The notes beneath the pieces were generated by a model. It saw only the letters and a program-made list of their open reading frames with translations. It had not been told where the DNA came from and made no database searches. A program made the translations under genes and the position numbers. This document shows, piece by piece, positions 8,476-15,665 of a stretch of DNA of 64,000 nucleotides (positions within the stretch are counted from its first letter, which is position 1; every line of letters starts with the position of its first letter). The stretch is from Nonomuraea angiospora (lineage in GTDB: Bacteria; Actinomycetota; Actinomycetes; Streptosporangiales; Streptosporangiaceae), in the NCBI RefSeq assembly GCF_014873145.1, contig NZ_JADBEK010000001.1:3658001-3722000 (forward strand), written 5' to 3'.

Positions 8476-8683
8476 CCACTGTCCGAGCCCTCCGCCGTCC
8501 GAGCCCTCCGCCGTCCGAGGCCACCGCCGTCCGAGGCCACCGCCGTCCGAGGCCACCGCCGTCCGAACCCATCCCCCTCCGAACCCGCCGCCATTCGGAC
8601 CCACCGCCCTCCGAACCCGGCGCCGTCCAGGCCCACCGCCGTCCGAACCCGGCGCCGTCCGGGCCCGACGCCGTCCGTGGGTG
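8476..8683. repeat. Thirteen 16-bp tandem repeats
   Basis: Thirteen head-to-tail units of 16 bp, consensus CCGCCGTCCGAGGCCA. Three units (8508-8555) are identical and the rest differ at a few positions; the last is partial in identity. Because 16 is not a multiple of 3, a frame running through it would be shifted at every unit, so the array is not coding. It ends 14 bp from the stop of the MFS gene (8698). Confidence 0.9.
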
Positions 8684-8697
8684 GCGGGCCGCCGGGG

Positions 8698-9927
8698 TCA
8701 GTCGTGGGCCGGGGCTGGGGTGGGGTCTGGGGTTGAGGTGGGAAGGTGGGTCAGGGTGCGGATGGCGGGGGTGCCGCTGAGGGCGACGACGGCGGCGAGG
8801 ACCGCGGGGATGATCAAGGCGACCGGCAGGGACGAGGCCTCGGCCACGTAGCCCAGGACGGCGGGTCCGAGGAGGAGGCCGCTGTAGCCGAAGGCGGTCA
8901 CCATGGCGAGGGCGCGGCCGACGCGGCCCCCGGCGGCCCCGACCGCGCTGAAGAGGACCGGGATCACCGTGGCCAGCCCGACGCCCGCCAGGGCCCAGCC
9001 GCTCCAGGCGCAGACGATCTGGAGGGCGCCTCCCGCCACCGGCGACACCAGGACCAGGACGTAGCCGGCCGTGGCGAACGCGCCCGCGAGCTGGATGGTG
9101 CGGACCGAGCCGAGCCGGGCACGGATGGGGTCGCCGAGCAGGCGGACGGTGGTCATGGCCACCGAGAAGATCGTGTACGCGAGCGGTGCCATGGCCGGAT
9201 CCGTCTCCAGCACCCACCGGGCGTGCAGGGCGGCCCAGTCGATGGCGGCGCCCTCGCTCAGGTGCCCGGCGAAGGCGGCCAGGCCGAGCAGGGCGATCAG
9301 GCTCCAGCCCAGCGACGAGCCGGAAGAGACGCCGGCCTGCGACGCGGCGGCGTGGGCGGGCGGGTCCGGGAGCAGGAGGCGGGCCGCCGGCACGTACAGG
9401 AGGGGCACGACCAGCGCCGCCGCGATGAGCAGCCACTGCGCGTCCACGCCGGCCTGCAGCGCGAGCGAGGTGAGCCCGCCGCCGGCCGCCCCGCCCAGGC
9501 TCCACGTGCCGTGGAAGGCCGAGATGATCGGGCGGCCGTAGCGGCGTTCGACCTCGACGGAGTGGGCGTTCATGGCGACCTCGGTCACCCCGAGCCCGAT
9601 CCCGAACAGCACCGCGAGCACCGCCAGCGCCCAGTACGAGGACGCGAGGGCGGGGCCGAGCAGCACCAGCCCCGAGAAGGGCCCGGCGAACCAGCACACC
9701 CGGCGGCTGGACCACCTGTCCACCAGCCGCCCCGCCACCAGCATCGACACCAGGGCGCCACCCGAGATCAGCAGCAGGACGCTGCCCAGCCTGGCGGGGC
9801 CGAGGCCGAGCCGGTCGTTCAGGGACGGGAGCCCGGCGGCCCATAACCCCATCACGAACCCGGCGAGGAAGAAGAATGCGAACACTCCGGCACGAGCGCG
9901 TCTGGCCTCAACGATGCTTTTGTTCAC
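8698..9927 (-). CDS. MFS transporter
   Basis: 409 aa, GTG start (MNKSIVEARRARAGVFAFFF). About twelve hydrophobic helices are present, with MFS loop motifs (GRLVDRWSSRRV after helix 2; NAHSVEVERRYGRPIISAFH). The pattern resembles the YbjJ/fucose-permease-like branch. The C-terminus ends in a Pro/Thr-rich tail adjoining the 16-bp repeat array. It is divergent from the ROK regulator with only about 23 bp between starts, so that regulator probably controls it. Substrate unknown. Confidence 0.88.
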   Translation of the reverse strand: MNKSIVEARRARAGVFAFFFLAGFVMGLWAAGLPSLNDRLGLGPARLGSVLLLISGGALVSMLVAGRLVDRWSSRRVCWFAGPFSGLVLLGPALASSYWALAVLAVLFGIGLGVTEVAMNAHSVEVERRYGRPIISAFHGTWSLGGAAGGGLTSLALQAGVDAQWLLIAAALVVPLLYVPAARLLLPDPPAHAAASQAGVSSGSSLGWSLIALLGLAAFAGHLSEGAAIDWAALHARWVLETDPAMAPLAYTIFSVAMTTVRLLGDPIRARLGSVRTIQLAGAFATAGYVLVLVSPVAGGALQIVCAWSGWALAGVGLATVIPVLFSAVGAAGGRVGRALAMVTAFGYSGLLLGPAVLGYVAEASSLPVALIIPAVLAAVVALSGTPAIRTLTHLPTSTPDPTPAPAHD

Positions 9928-9950
9928 GGCTAGAGCATAAACTGTGGTCC

Positions 9951-11168
9951 GTGATCGGTGCTACGACGAGTGGCGAGCTTCGCGCGCACAACCGGGTCCG
10001 GCTGCTGCGCGCCGTACACGACTGCGGGGCCACCCGCACCAGGTCGCAGCTGACCCGCGACCTGCGCCTGGCGCGAGGGACGGCGTCGGTGCTGGTGGCC
10101 GGGCTCGCCGAGGACGAACTGCTGCACGAGGAGCCCGCCCGCGAGCCCGCCCGGGGACGCCCGACGCAGGTGCCGGGCCCGCATCCGCGCGGCCCGCTCG
10201 CCCTGGCGGCGGACGTACGGGAGGACGCCTGGGAGCTGGCGGCCGGCGAGCTCGGCGGCCGGACCGAGACGCTCGAGCTGCGCCCGCACGACGGCACCCC
10301 CGAAGGCGTCCTGAGACCCCTGGGCGAGGCCGTCGCCGCCCACCGGAGCCGCCTCGGGCACCGGGTGGTCGGCCTCGGGCTGGCCTTCGCGGGTCCGGTG
10401 CGGCACGGCGGCCTGGTGGACATCGCCCACCTGGGCTGGCGGTCGGTCGACGTACCGCACCTGCTCGGCCCGGACGTCCCGGCGCCCGTCGTGGGCAACG
10501 ACACCGCGTTCGCGGCGCTGGCCGAGGCGCGCAGGGGGCGGCTGCGGGGCGTCCAGGTGGGCCTGCACCTGCACGTGGACTTCGACCTCGGCGGGGTGCT
10601 CGTCGTGGACGGCCGGCCGCTGGGCGGGGCGAGCGGCGCGGGGGCCGAGTTCGGTCACATGCCGCTGACCGGCGGCGACCGGCCCTGCCCGTGCGGCGCG
10701 ATCGGCTGCTGGAGCATGGACGTCGGCGCGAACGCCCTGCTCCGCCACGTCGGCCTCGCCTACGGGGGCGGCAAGGGGCGCGCGCAGGCCGAGCGGGTGC
10801 TGGCCACCAGCGAGGAGGCGGTCACCGCCAACGCCAGAGCGCTCGGACGCGGCGTCGCGGCACTCGTCAACGCCCACGACCCCGAGGTCGTGACCCTGTC
10901 GGGCCACGGCGTGGAGCTGCGCGAGCGCGCCGGGAAGGCGCTCCTCGCGGCCTGCGAGCCCGGGCTCATGGCCATCCGCCGCGACCACCCGCCCAGGATC
11001 GAGGGCTCGGCGCTGGGCTGGCGCGGGGCGCTGGTGGGGGCGGTGGAGTCGGTGTTCGACGCCTTCCTCACGCCGGAGTGTGTCGAAATGTGGCGGGAAA
11101 ACCGGCCTGACCAGGGTCGCGACACGCCCGAGCGGCAGAATGTGATGAATTCCACGCTGAAGGGGTGA
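9951..11168 (+). CDS. ROK family transcriptional regulator
   Basis: About 405 aa from GTG 9951; an ATG at 9876 would extend into the divergent MFS gene and is rejected. An N-terminal winged helix (NRVRLLRAVHDCGATRTRSQ) is followed by a ROK domain. The zinc motif CPCGAIGCW is present at about residues 246-254. The kinase phosphate loop (DIGGT in sugar kinases) is replaced by ADVREDAWEL, so it is a repressor without kinase activity. The upstream gap is too short for a normal leader; a TAGAGCATAAACT stretch just before the GTG could be a -10 region of a leaderless transcript. It probably regulates the divergent MFS gene. Confidence 0.85.
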   Translation: MIGATTSGELRAHNRVRLLRAVHDCGATRTRSQLTRDLRLARGTASVLVAGLAEDELLHEEPAREPARGRPTQVPGPHPRGPLALAADVREDAWELAAGELGGRTETLELRPHDGTPEGVLRPLGEAVAAHRSRLGHRVVGLGLAFAGPVRHGGLVDIAHLGWRSVDVPHLLGPDVPAPVVGNDTAFAALAEARRGRLRGVQVGLHLHVDFDLGGVLVVDGRPLGGASGAGAEFGHMPLTGGDRPCPCGAIGCWSMDVGANALLRHVGLAYGGGKGRAQAERVLATSEEAVTANARALGRGVAALVNAHDPEVVTLSGHGVELRERAGKALLAACEPGLMAIRRDHPPRIEGSALGWRGALVGAVESVFDAFLTPECVEMWRENRPDQGRDTPERQNVMNSTLKG

Positions 11169-11287
11169 AGCCGCTCCCGCCCGGCTCCCCGCCCGAGTCA
11201 TGCTAGCGATCTTGCCGGACCCGGCCAAGGGGCGGTACGCATGAGGGGCAGGCCAATCATGACCCCGGCGATCCGAGGGAAGCACGC

Positions 11288-11692
11288 GTGAATCTCGAGC
11301 TCGCGCTCCGCATGACCGAGGCCGCCATCAGGCGGGCGATCCGCGAGGGCGCCGTGATCTCCGTGGCGGTCGTCGACGAGGGCGGATATCTGGTGTCTTT
11401 CCAGCGTATGGAGGGTGCGGAGATCGCCGGGCCGGGTCTCGCGCAGGGCAAGGCGTACACCGCGGTGGCCCTGCGCAGACCCACCGCGGAGCTGGCCGTG
11501 CGGACGGCTCCGGGAGGTGACCTGTACGGCCTGCCCAGGCAGGACTACGTCTGCGTCGGAGGCGGCATCCCGCTCTGGGCGGACTACGGTGGGGGAGCAC
11601 GCGTGGTCGGCGGCATAGGCGTCAGCGGAGGCACGATCACGCAGGACGTGGTGTGCGCGGAAGCGGCCGCGGAGGTCTGGCGGACACGTTGA
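11288..11692 (+). CDS. GlcG/HbpS family (DUF336) protein
   Basis: 134 aa, GTG start. MTEAAIRRAIREGAVISVAV, VVDEGGYLVSFQRMEGA and the C-terminal GGIGVSGGTITQDVVCAEAA are typical of the GlcG/HbpS fold, whose members include haem-binding redox sensors and glycolate- or diol-linked proteins. There is no signal peptide, so it should be cytoplasmic. It stands alone between the ROK regulator and the IHF-like gene; its ligand cannot be inferred from neighbours. Confidence 0.85.
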   Translation: MNLELALRMTEAAIRRAIREGAVISVAVVDEGGYLVSFQRMEGAEIAGPGLAQGKAYTAVALRRPTAELAVRTAPGGDLYGLPRQDYVCVGGGIPLWADYGGGARVVGGIGVSGGTITQDVVCAEAAAEVWRTR

Positions 11693-11794
11693 GCGGCGCT
11701 TTTCGCAACACGAACCGCTGGTATCCGCCATGATTAGCCACTGCACCACGGGTAACAGAATCCCGAACGTAAACTCCCCGAGGAGAGAACCGAG

Positions 11795-12100
11795 ATGGCA
11801 CTTCCCACTCTCACCCCCGAGCAGCGTCAGGCGGCTCTGGCCAAGGCCGCCGAGGCGCGTGCGGCCCGCACCGCCCTGCTGGCCAAGGTCAAGGCCGGCG
11901 AGCTGACGTTCGCCCAGCTGCTCGAGCGCGACGACGACATCGCGAAGAAGATCAAGGTGTCGCAGGCCCTGCGCGCCGTCAAGGGCGTCGGCCCGGCCAA
12001 GGCCACCGCGCTGATGGAGGAGGCGGGCGTCGACGAGAAGCGTCGCCTCGGCGGCCTGGGCGCCCAGCAGCGCAAGAAGCTGGTCGACGCGCTCGGCTAA
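11795..12100 (+). CDS. Actinobacterial integration host factor-like protein
   Basis: 101 aa starting MALPTLTPEQRQAALAKAAE, the family N-terminus. A helical arm and a helix-hairpin-helix DNA-binding segment follow (ALRAVKGVGPAKATALMEEA, residues about 62-81), then an RLGGLGAQQRKKLVDALG tail. Family proteins (mIHF/sIHF) bind DNA non-specifically and compact the nucleoid. GAGGAGAG precedes the ATG. The usual neighbour gmk is absent and the middle of the protein is divergent, so this may be a second copy rather than the housekeeping one. A strong hairpin follows the gene. Confidence 0.88.
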   Translation: MALPTLTPEQRQAALAKAAEARAARTALLAKVKAGELTFAQLLERDDDIAKKIKVSQALRAVKGVGPAKATALMEEAGVDEKRRLGGLGAQQRKKLVDALG

Positions 12101-12115
12101 TCCTCCGAGCGGCCA

Positions 12116-12141
12116 GGTCCGCGCGCGACGCCGCGCGGACC
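12116..12141. terminator. Bidirectional terminator-like hairpin
   Basis: Perfect 10-bp arms GGTCCGCGCG / CGCGCGGACC with a 6-base loop, 15 bp after the IHF-like stop and before the convergent response-regulator stop. No U-tract, as is common in actinomycetes. Confidence 0.75.
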
Positions 12142-12224
12142 GGCCACACCCCCCGGCCACCACCCCCGGCCACCCCTCGACAACCCCTCTCCCGGCCCTC
12201 CATCGGCAGGGCTCGCCGGGAGGA

Positions 12225-12872
12225 TCAGGAGCGCAAATAGGTCAGGACGGCGAGCACCCGGCGATGCTGGTCGCTGTCCTCCGCGTAGAGGCCGAGCTTG
12301 TTGAAGATGCTCCTGATGTGCTTCTCCACGGCCCCGTCACTGATCACGAGCTGCCGTCCGATGGCCGGATTGGACTTCCCCTCCGCCATCAACCCGAGCA
12401 CCTCGCGCTCCCGCGGCGTCAGCTGCGCCAGCGGATCGTCCTTACGTCTGCGCACCATCAACTGGGACACCACCTGCGGATCGAACACCGTCCCGCCCGC
12501 GGCCACGCGCCGCAGGCCCTCCAGGAACTCGTCCACGTCGACGACCCGGTCCTTGAGCAGGTAACCCACCGCGCCCCTGGCGTCGGCGAGCAGGTCGTCG
12601 GCGTAGGAGACCTCGACGTACTGCGAAAGGATCAGCACGGGCGCCCCTGGCACCCTGCGCCGCGCCTCCACGGCCGCCCTGAGCCCTTCGTCGGTGAACG
12701 ACGGCGGCATGCGCACGTCGACCACCGACACGTCCGGCCTGTGCTCGGCGATCGCCCCTACGAGGGCGTCGCCGTCACCGACGGTCGCCACCACCTCGCA
12801 GCCGAACTCCTCCAGCAACCTGACCAGGCCCTCCCTGATCAGAACCGCGTCATCGGCCACGACTACCCGCAC
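12225..12872 (-). CDS. NarL/LuxR-type response regulator
   Basis: 215 aa, GTG start. The receiver domain has an acidic pocket at D7-D8 and phospho-acceptor D52 (VVDVRMP). The C-terminal LuxR helix-turn-helix spans about 151-195 (LTPREREVLGLMAEGKSNPA). Its start overlaps the sensor kinase by 10 bp, so the two form a pair. The likely target is its own promoter, where an 18-bp inverted repeat is found at 14167-14184. Confidence 0.93.
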   Translation of the reverse strand: MRVVVADDAVLIREGLVRLLEEFGCEVVATVGDGDALVGAIAEHRPDVSVVDVRMPPSFTDEGLRAAVEARRRVPGAPVLILSQYVEVSYADDLLADARGAVGYLLKDRVVDVDEFLEGLRRVAAGGTVFDPQVVSQLMVRRRKDDPLAQLTPREREVLGLMAEGKSNPAIGRQLVISDGAVEKHIRSIFNKLGLYAEDSDQHRRVLAVLTYLRS

Positions 12873-14110
12873 GGCACCTCCGCCACGATCACTGTCGGCC
12901 CGCCGTCCGGCGACTGCACGCTCAGCTCCCCGTCGACGGCGCGGAGCCGGTCGGCCAGCCCGGCGAGACCGTGTCCCTTGGCGACGTGCGCGCCGCCGAC
13001 CCCATCATCCCCGATCGTGAGCATGAGGAAGTCACCGATGCGGACCAGCTGGATCGCGCAGCTGGTGGCGCGGCTGTGTTTGGCCACGTTGGTGAGGGTC
13101 TCGGCGCAGACGAAGTAGAGGGCGTTCTCCACCGCGGCCTGGTAGCGCTCGGCGGTCTGCACGTCGAGGTCGACGGGGACCGTGCAGCGCCCGGCCAGCG
13201 CGGCCAGCGCGGGCGCGAGACCGCGGTCGGACAGGATCGGCGGCGCGATGCCGCGCGAGAGCGCGCGCAGCTCGTCGAGCGTCTCGCGGGTGGCCGAGAT
13301 GGCGGACTTGATCGTGGCCTGCGCCGCCTCGGGGTCCTTGGCCAGCTGCCGCTGCGCCCGGGACAGCTCCATGGCCAGCGAGACCAGCCGCTGCTGCGGC
13401 CCGTCGTGGATGTCGCGCTCCAGCTTGCGCAGCGCGTTGGCCTCGGCGGAGACGGCGGCGGCGCGGCCCTGGGCCAGGTCGTCGATGCGCTCCTGCAGCT
13501 CGGCCACGCCGGTCAGCAGGGCCCGGCCGAGCCCGGCGCGCAGCAGCGCGGAGCCGCGCACGGCGAACGGCATGATCAGCGCGAAGACCAGGCCGAGGGA
13601 GACGTAGAAGATCGAGTTGACGCCGTAGCCGTCGCCCAGGCCGAGCAGCTCGGGCAGCTCCACGTTGCCGGGGATGCGCGAGGTGATGATGCCGTAGATC
13701 GGATAGGTCAGGCCGGCCAGCGGGAGGGCCCAGAACACCACGGTGAGCACGAACGACAGGATGGCGAACGGCAGGTTGATGATGCCGTGCAGCAGGTCGA
13801 GCCAGGACTGCCCGCTGGTCAGCGGGTTGACGACCCGGCGGAAGCGGCCCGCCCCGGGCGGCGCGGGCTTGTAGCGGGGCCGTACGGGCGGGCGGTCCAG
13901 CACGTCGGACAGCCAGCCGCGCTCCGCGTCGGCGAAGCCCCGGGCGGCCAGCAGCGTGCCGGCCAGCAGCGGCACGCCCAGCCACACGATCGCCGTGCCC
14001 ACGCCGGCCGCGAAGCCGGCGAGCATGATCACGAAGCCGATGACGGCCGTGGGGAAGCCGACGAGCGTGTAACGGGTGTCGAGAAGGACACGCCTCATCC
14101 GGGAGCGCAT
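12863..14110 (-). CDS. DesK-type sensor histidine kinase
   Basis: About 415 aa from ATG 14110 (MRSRMRRVLLDTRYTLVGFP); an upstream in-frame GTG at 14143 is possible. N-terminal membrane helices belong to a sensor region with two hydrophobic blocks. The HisKA_3 box is ERDIHDGPQQRLVSLAMELS (His is the phosphorylation site). The C-terminal HATPase_c domain has TLTNVAKHSRAT and GDDGVGG. It phosphorylates the response regulator encoded directly downstream. The signal sensed is unknown. Confidence 0.9.
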   Translation of the reverse strand: MRSRMRRVLLDTRYTLVGFPTAVIGFVIMLAGFAAGVGTAIVWLGVPLLAGTLLAARGFADAERGWLSDVLDRPPVRPRYKPAPPGAGRFRRVVNPLTSGQSWLDLLHGIINLPFAILSFVLTVVFWALPLAGLTYPIYGIITSRIPGNVELPELLGLGDGYGVNSIFYVSLGLVFALIMPFAVRGSALLRAGLGRALLTGVAELQERIDDLAQGRAAAVSAEANALRKLERDIHDGPQQRLVSLAMELSRAQRQLAKDPEAAQATIKSAISATRETLDELRALSRGIAPPILSDRGLAPALAALAGRCTVPVDLDVQTAERYQAAVENALYFVCAETLTNVAKHSRATSCAIQLVRIGDFLMLTIGDDGVGGAHVAKGHGLAGLADRLRAVDGELSVQSPDGGPTVIVAEVPCG

Positions 14111-14166
14111 GGAATCACCGTATGGCGTGGCGGCCCCCGGCACGAGCGGGTGTACGGGTGTCCGGG

Positions 14167-14184
14167 GGTAGGGCCAGCCCTACC
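14167..14184. promoter_or_regulatory. Inverted repeat, probable response-regulator site
   Basis: GGTAGGGC-CA-GCCCTACC, perfect 8-bp arms, about 57 bp upstream of the kinase start and in the region shared with the divergent acyltransferase. Its position and symmetry suit a dimeric NarL-type regulator; the assignment is inferred. Confidence 0.6.
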
Positions 14185-14292
14185 GGGGAGGGTCACGTGA
14201 TCTCCACCGCAAGACGGTGGTGAGCGGCAATGTGCGCGGAAGCCCCCGACGGGAGCCTTGATTCATCTCCTCCGTGCGAATCGAGGCAACCC

Positions 14293-15564
14293 ATGACCGT
14301 CCTGCTGGACCGCCCCACCGCCGCGCCCGCGGCGCCGTCCCGCGCGGGCACCCGCACGGCGGTGCGGGACCCGTTCATCGACCTGCTGCGTGTCTTCGGC
14401 ATGGCGCTCATCGTGTTCCAGCACTGGACGATCCCGGTGCTGACCTATGACGGCGGCCGGCTGACCACGGGGAACGCGCTGTCGACGCCCGGCGTGTGGG
14501 TGGTGACGTGGATCAGCCAGGTCATGCCGCTGGTGTTCTTCGCGGGCGGCGCGGCGAACGCGATCAGCTTCGCCCGGGCGGACAAGGGCGCGCAGCGGTG
14601 GCTGGCGACGCGGCTGCGCCGGCTGGCCTGGCCGCTGCTGCCGCTGGCGGCGGTGTGGATCCCGCTCCCCCACGTGCTGCTCACGCTGGGGGTGCCGCAG
14701 CAGCCGCTGGAGACGGGCGCGCGGCTGACCGGCCAGCTCCTGTGGTTCCTGGCCGTCTACCTGATCGCCGTCACGGCCACCCCGTACGCGCTGCGCCTGC
14801 ACGAGCGGTACGGCCTGCGCGTCCCCGCGGCGCTGGCGGCCGGGGCGGTGCTGACGGACGTGGTGCGCTTCTCGACCGGGTTCGAGGCGCTGGGCTACCT
14901 GAACGTCGTGTTCGTCTGGATGGCGGTCCACCAGCTCGGCTTCTTCTACGCCGAGGGCCGGCTGCGGCGCCCGTGGGCGCTGGCGATCGGCGGGTACGGG
15001 GCCGCGGCCCTGCTGGTGGCCTACGGCCCCTACCCGGGCAGCATGATCGGCCTGCCGGGCGCCGAGGTGTCGAACATGGCCCCGCCCACCCTCGCCATGC
15101 TGGCCGTCGGGATCGGCCAGATCGGCCTGGTCACCCTGCTGCGGCCGTGGCTGCTCCGGCTGCGCACCGGCCGCCTGCTGGCCTGGGCGAGCCCCAGGAT
15201 CATGACCGTGTACCTCTGGCACATGCCGGCCCTGTTCGCGGTGACCGGCGTGGTGGTGGTCCTGCTGGGGATCGACACGCCGCGGCCCGGCAGCGGGTTG
15301 TGGCTGGCCGGGTGGCCGGTCTGGTTCGGGCTGCTGTGCCTGGTCATGTGGCCGTTGCTGAAGGGGTTCCACAGGTTCGAGACGCCGCCCGCGCTGCCGT
15401 ACGGGAAGGGCGGATGGGGCGGCACGCTCGCCTCGGCCGTGCTGATCGGCGGTGGGGTGCTGACGCTGACGGTGGGCGGGTTCGTGCCCGGCGGCGGGCC
15501 GTTCCTCGCGGTGCTCGCCCTGCTCGGGGGGCTGCTGCTGACGGCGCCGCGGGCACGGGGTTGA
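14293..15564 (+). CDS. Acyltransferase family 3 membrane protein
   Basis: About 423 aa from ATG 14293, chosen for the GAGG ribosome site 6 bases upstream; an in-frame ATG at 14230 lacks one. After a cytosolic N-terminus, FIDLLRVFGMALIVFQHW begins the first helix with the conserved acyltransferase-3 R and H residues, followed by about ten more hydrophobic helices. Such proteins O-acylate sugars, lipids or antibiotics at the membrane. It is divergent from the two-component system and may be its target. Confidence 0.85.
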   Translation: MTVLLDRPTAAPAAPSRAGTRTAVRDPFIDLLRVFGMALIVFQHWTIPVLTYDGGRLTTGNALSTPGVWVVTWISQVMPLVFFAGGAANAISFARADKGAQRWLATRLRRLAWPLLPLAAVWIPLPHVLLTLGVPQQPLETGARLTGQLLWFLAVYLIAVTATPYALRLHERYGLRVPAALAAGAVLTDVVRFSTGFEALGYLNVVFVWMAVHQLGFFYAEGRLRRPWALAIGGYGAAALLVAYGPYPGSMIGLPGAEVSNMAPPTLAMLAVGIGQIGLVTLLRPWLLRLRTGRLLAWASPRIMTVYLWHMPALFAVTGVVVVLLGIDTPRPGSGLWLAGWPVWFGLLCLVMWPLLKGFHRFETPPALPYGKGGWGGTLASAVLIGGGVLTLTVGGFVPGGGPFLAVLALLGGLLLTAPRARG

Positions 15565-15665
15565 GGGCACGGGCGCCGGATCGACACCGTACTGGTTCTG
15601 CTCGACTTGCTATAAGAGGCCCCGGCCGGTTCGACCACCCGGCAAACTTCGGCAGGATAGAGAGC

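Noticed and set aside
8476..8683. CRISPR-like repetition
   Set aside because: Units abut with no unique spacers and are only 16 bp; a simple tandem array.
8011..8736. Proline-rich plus-strand frames and matching minus-strand frames across the repeat array
   Set aside because: They run through 16-bp repeats that would shift frame every unit; composition artefact.
9876..9950. N-terminal extension of the ROK regulator
   Set aside because: Would overlap the divergent MFS gene; sequence outside the winged helix is not family-like.
14230..14292. Upstream start of the acyltransferase
   Set aside because: No ribosome site, whereas ATG 14293 has GAGG at proper distance.
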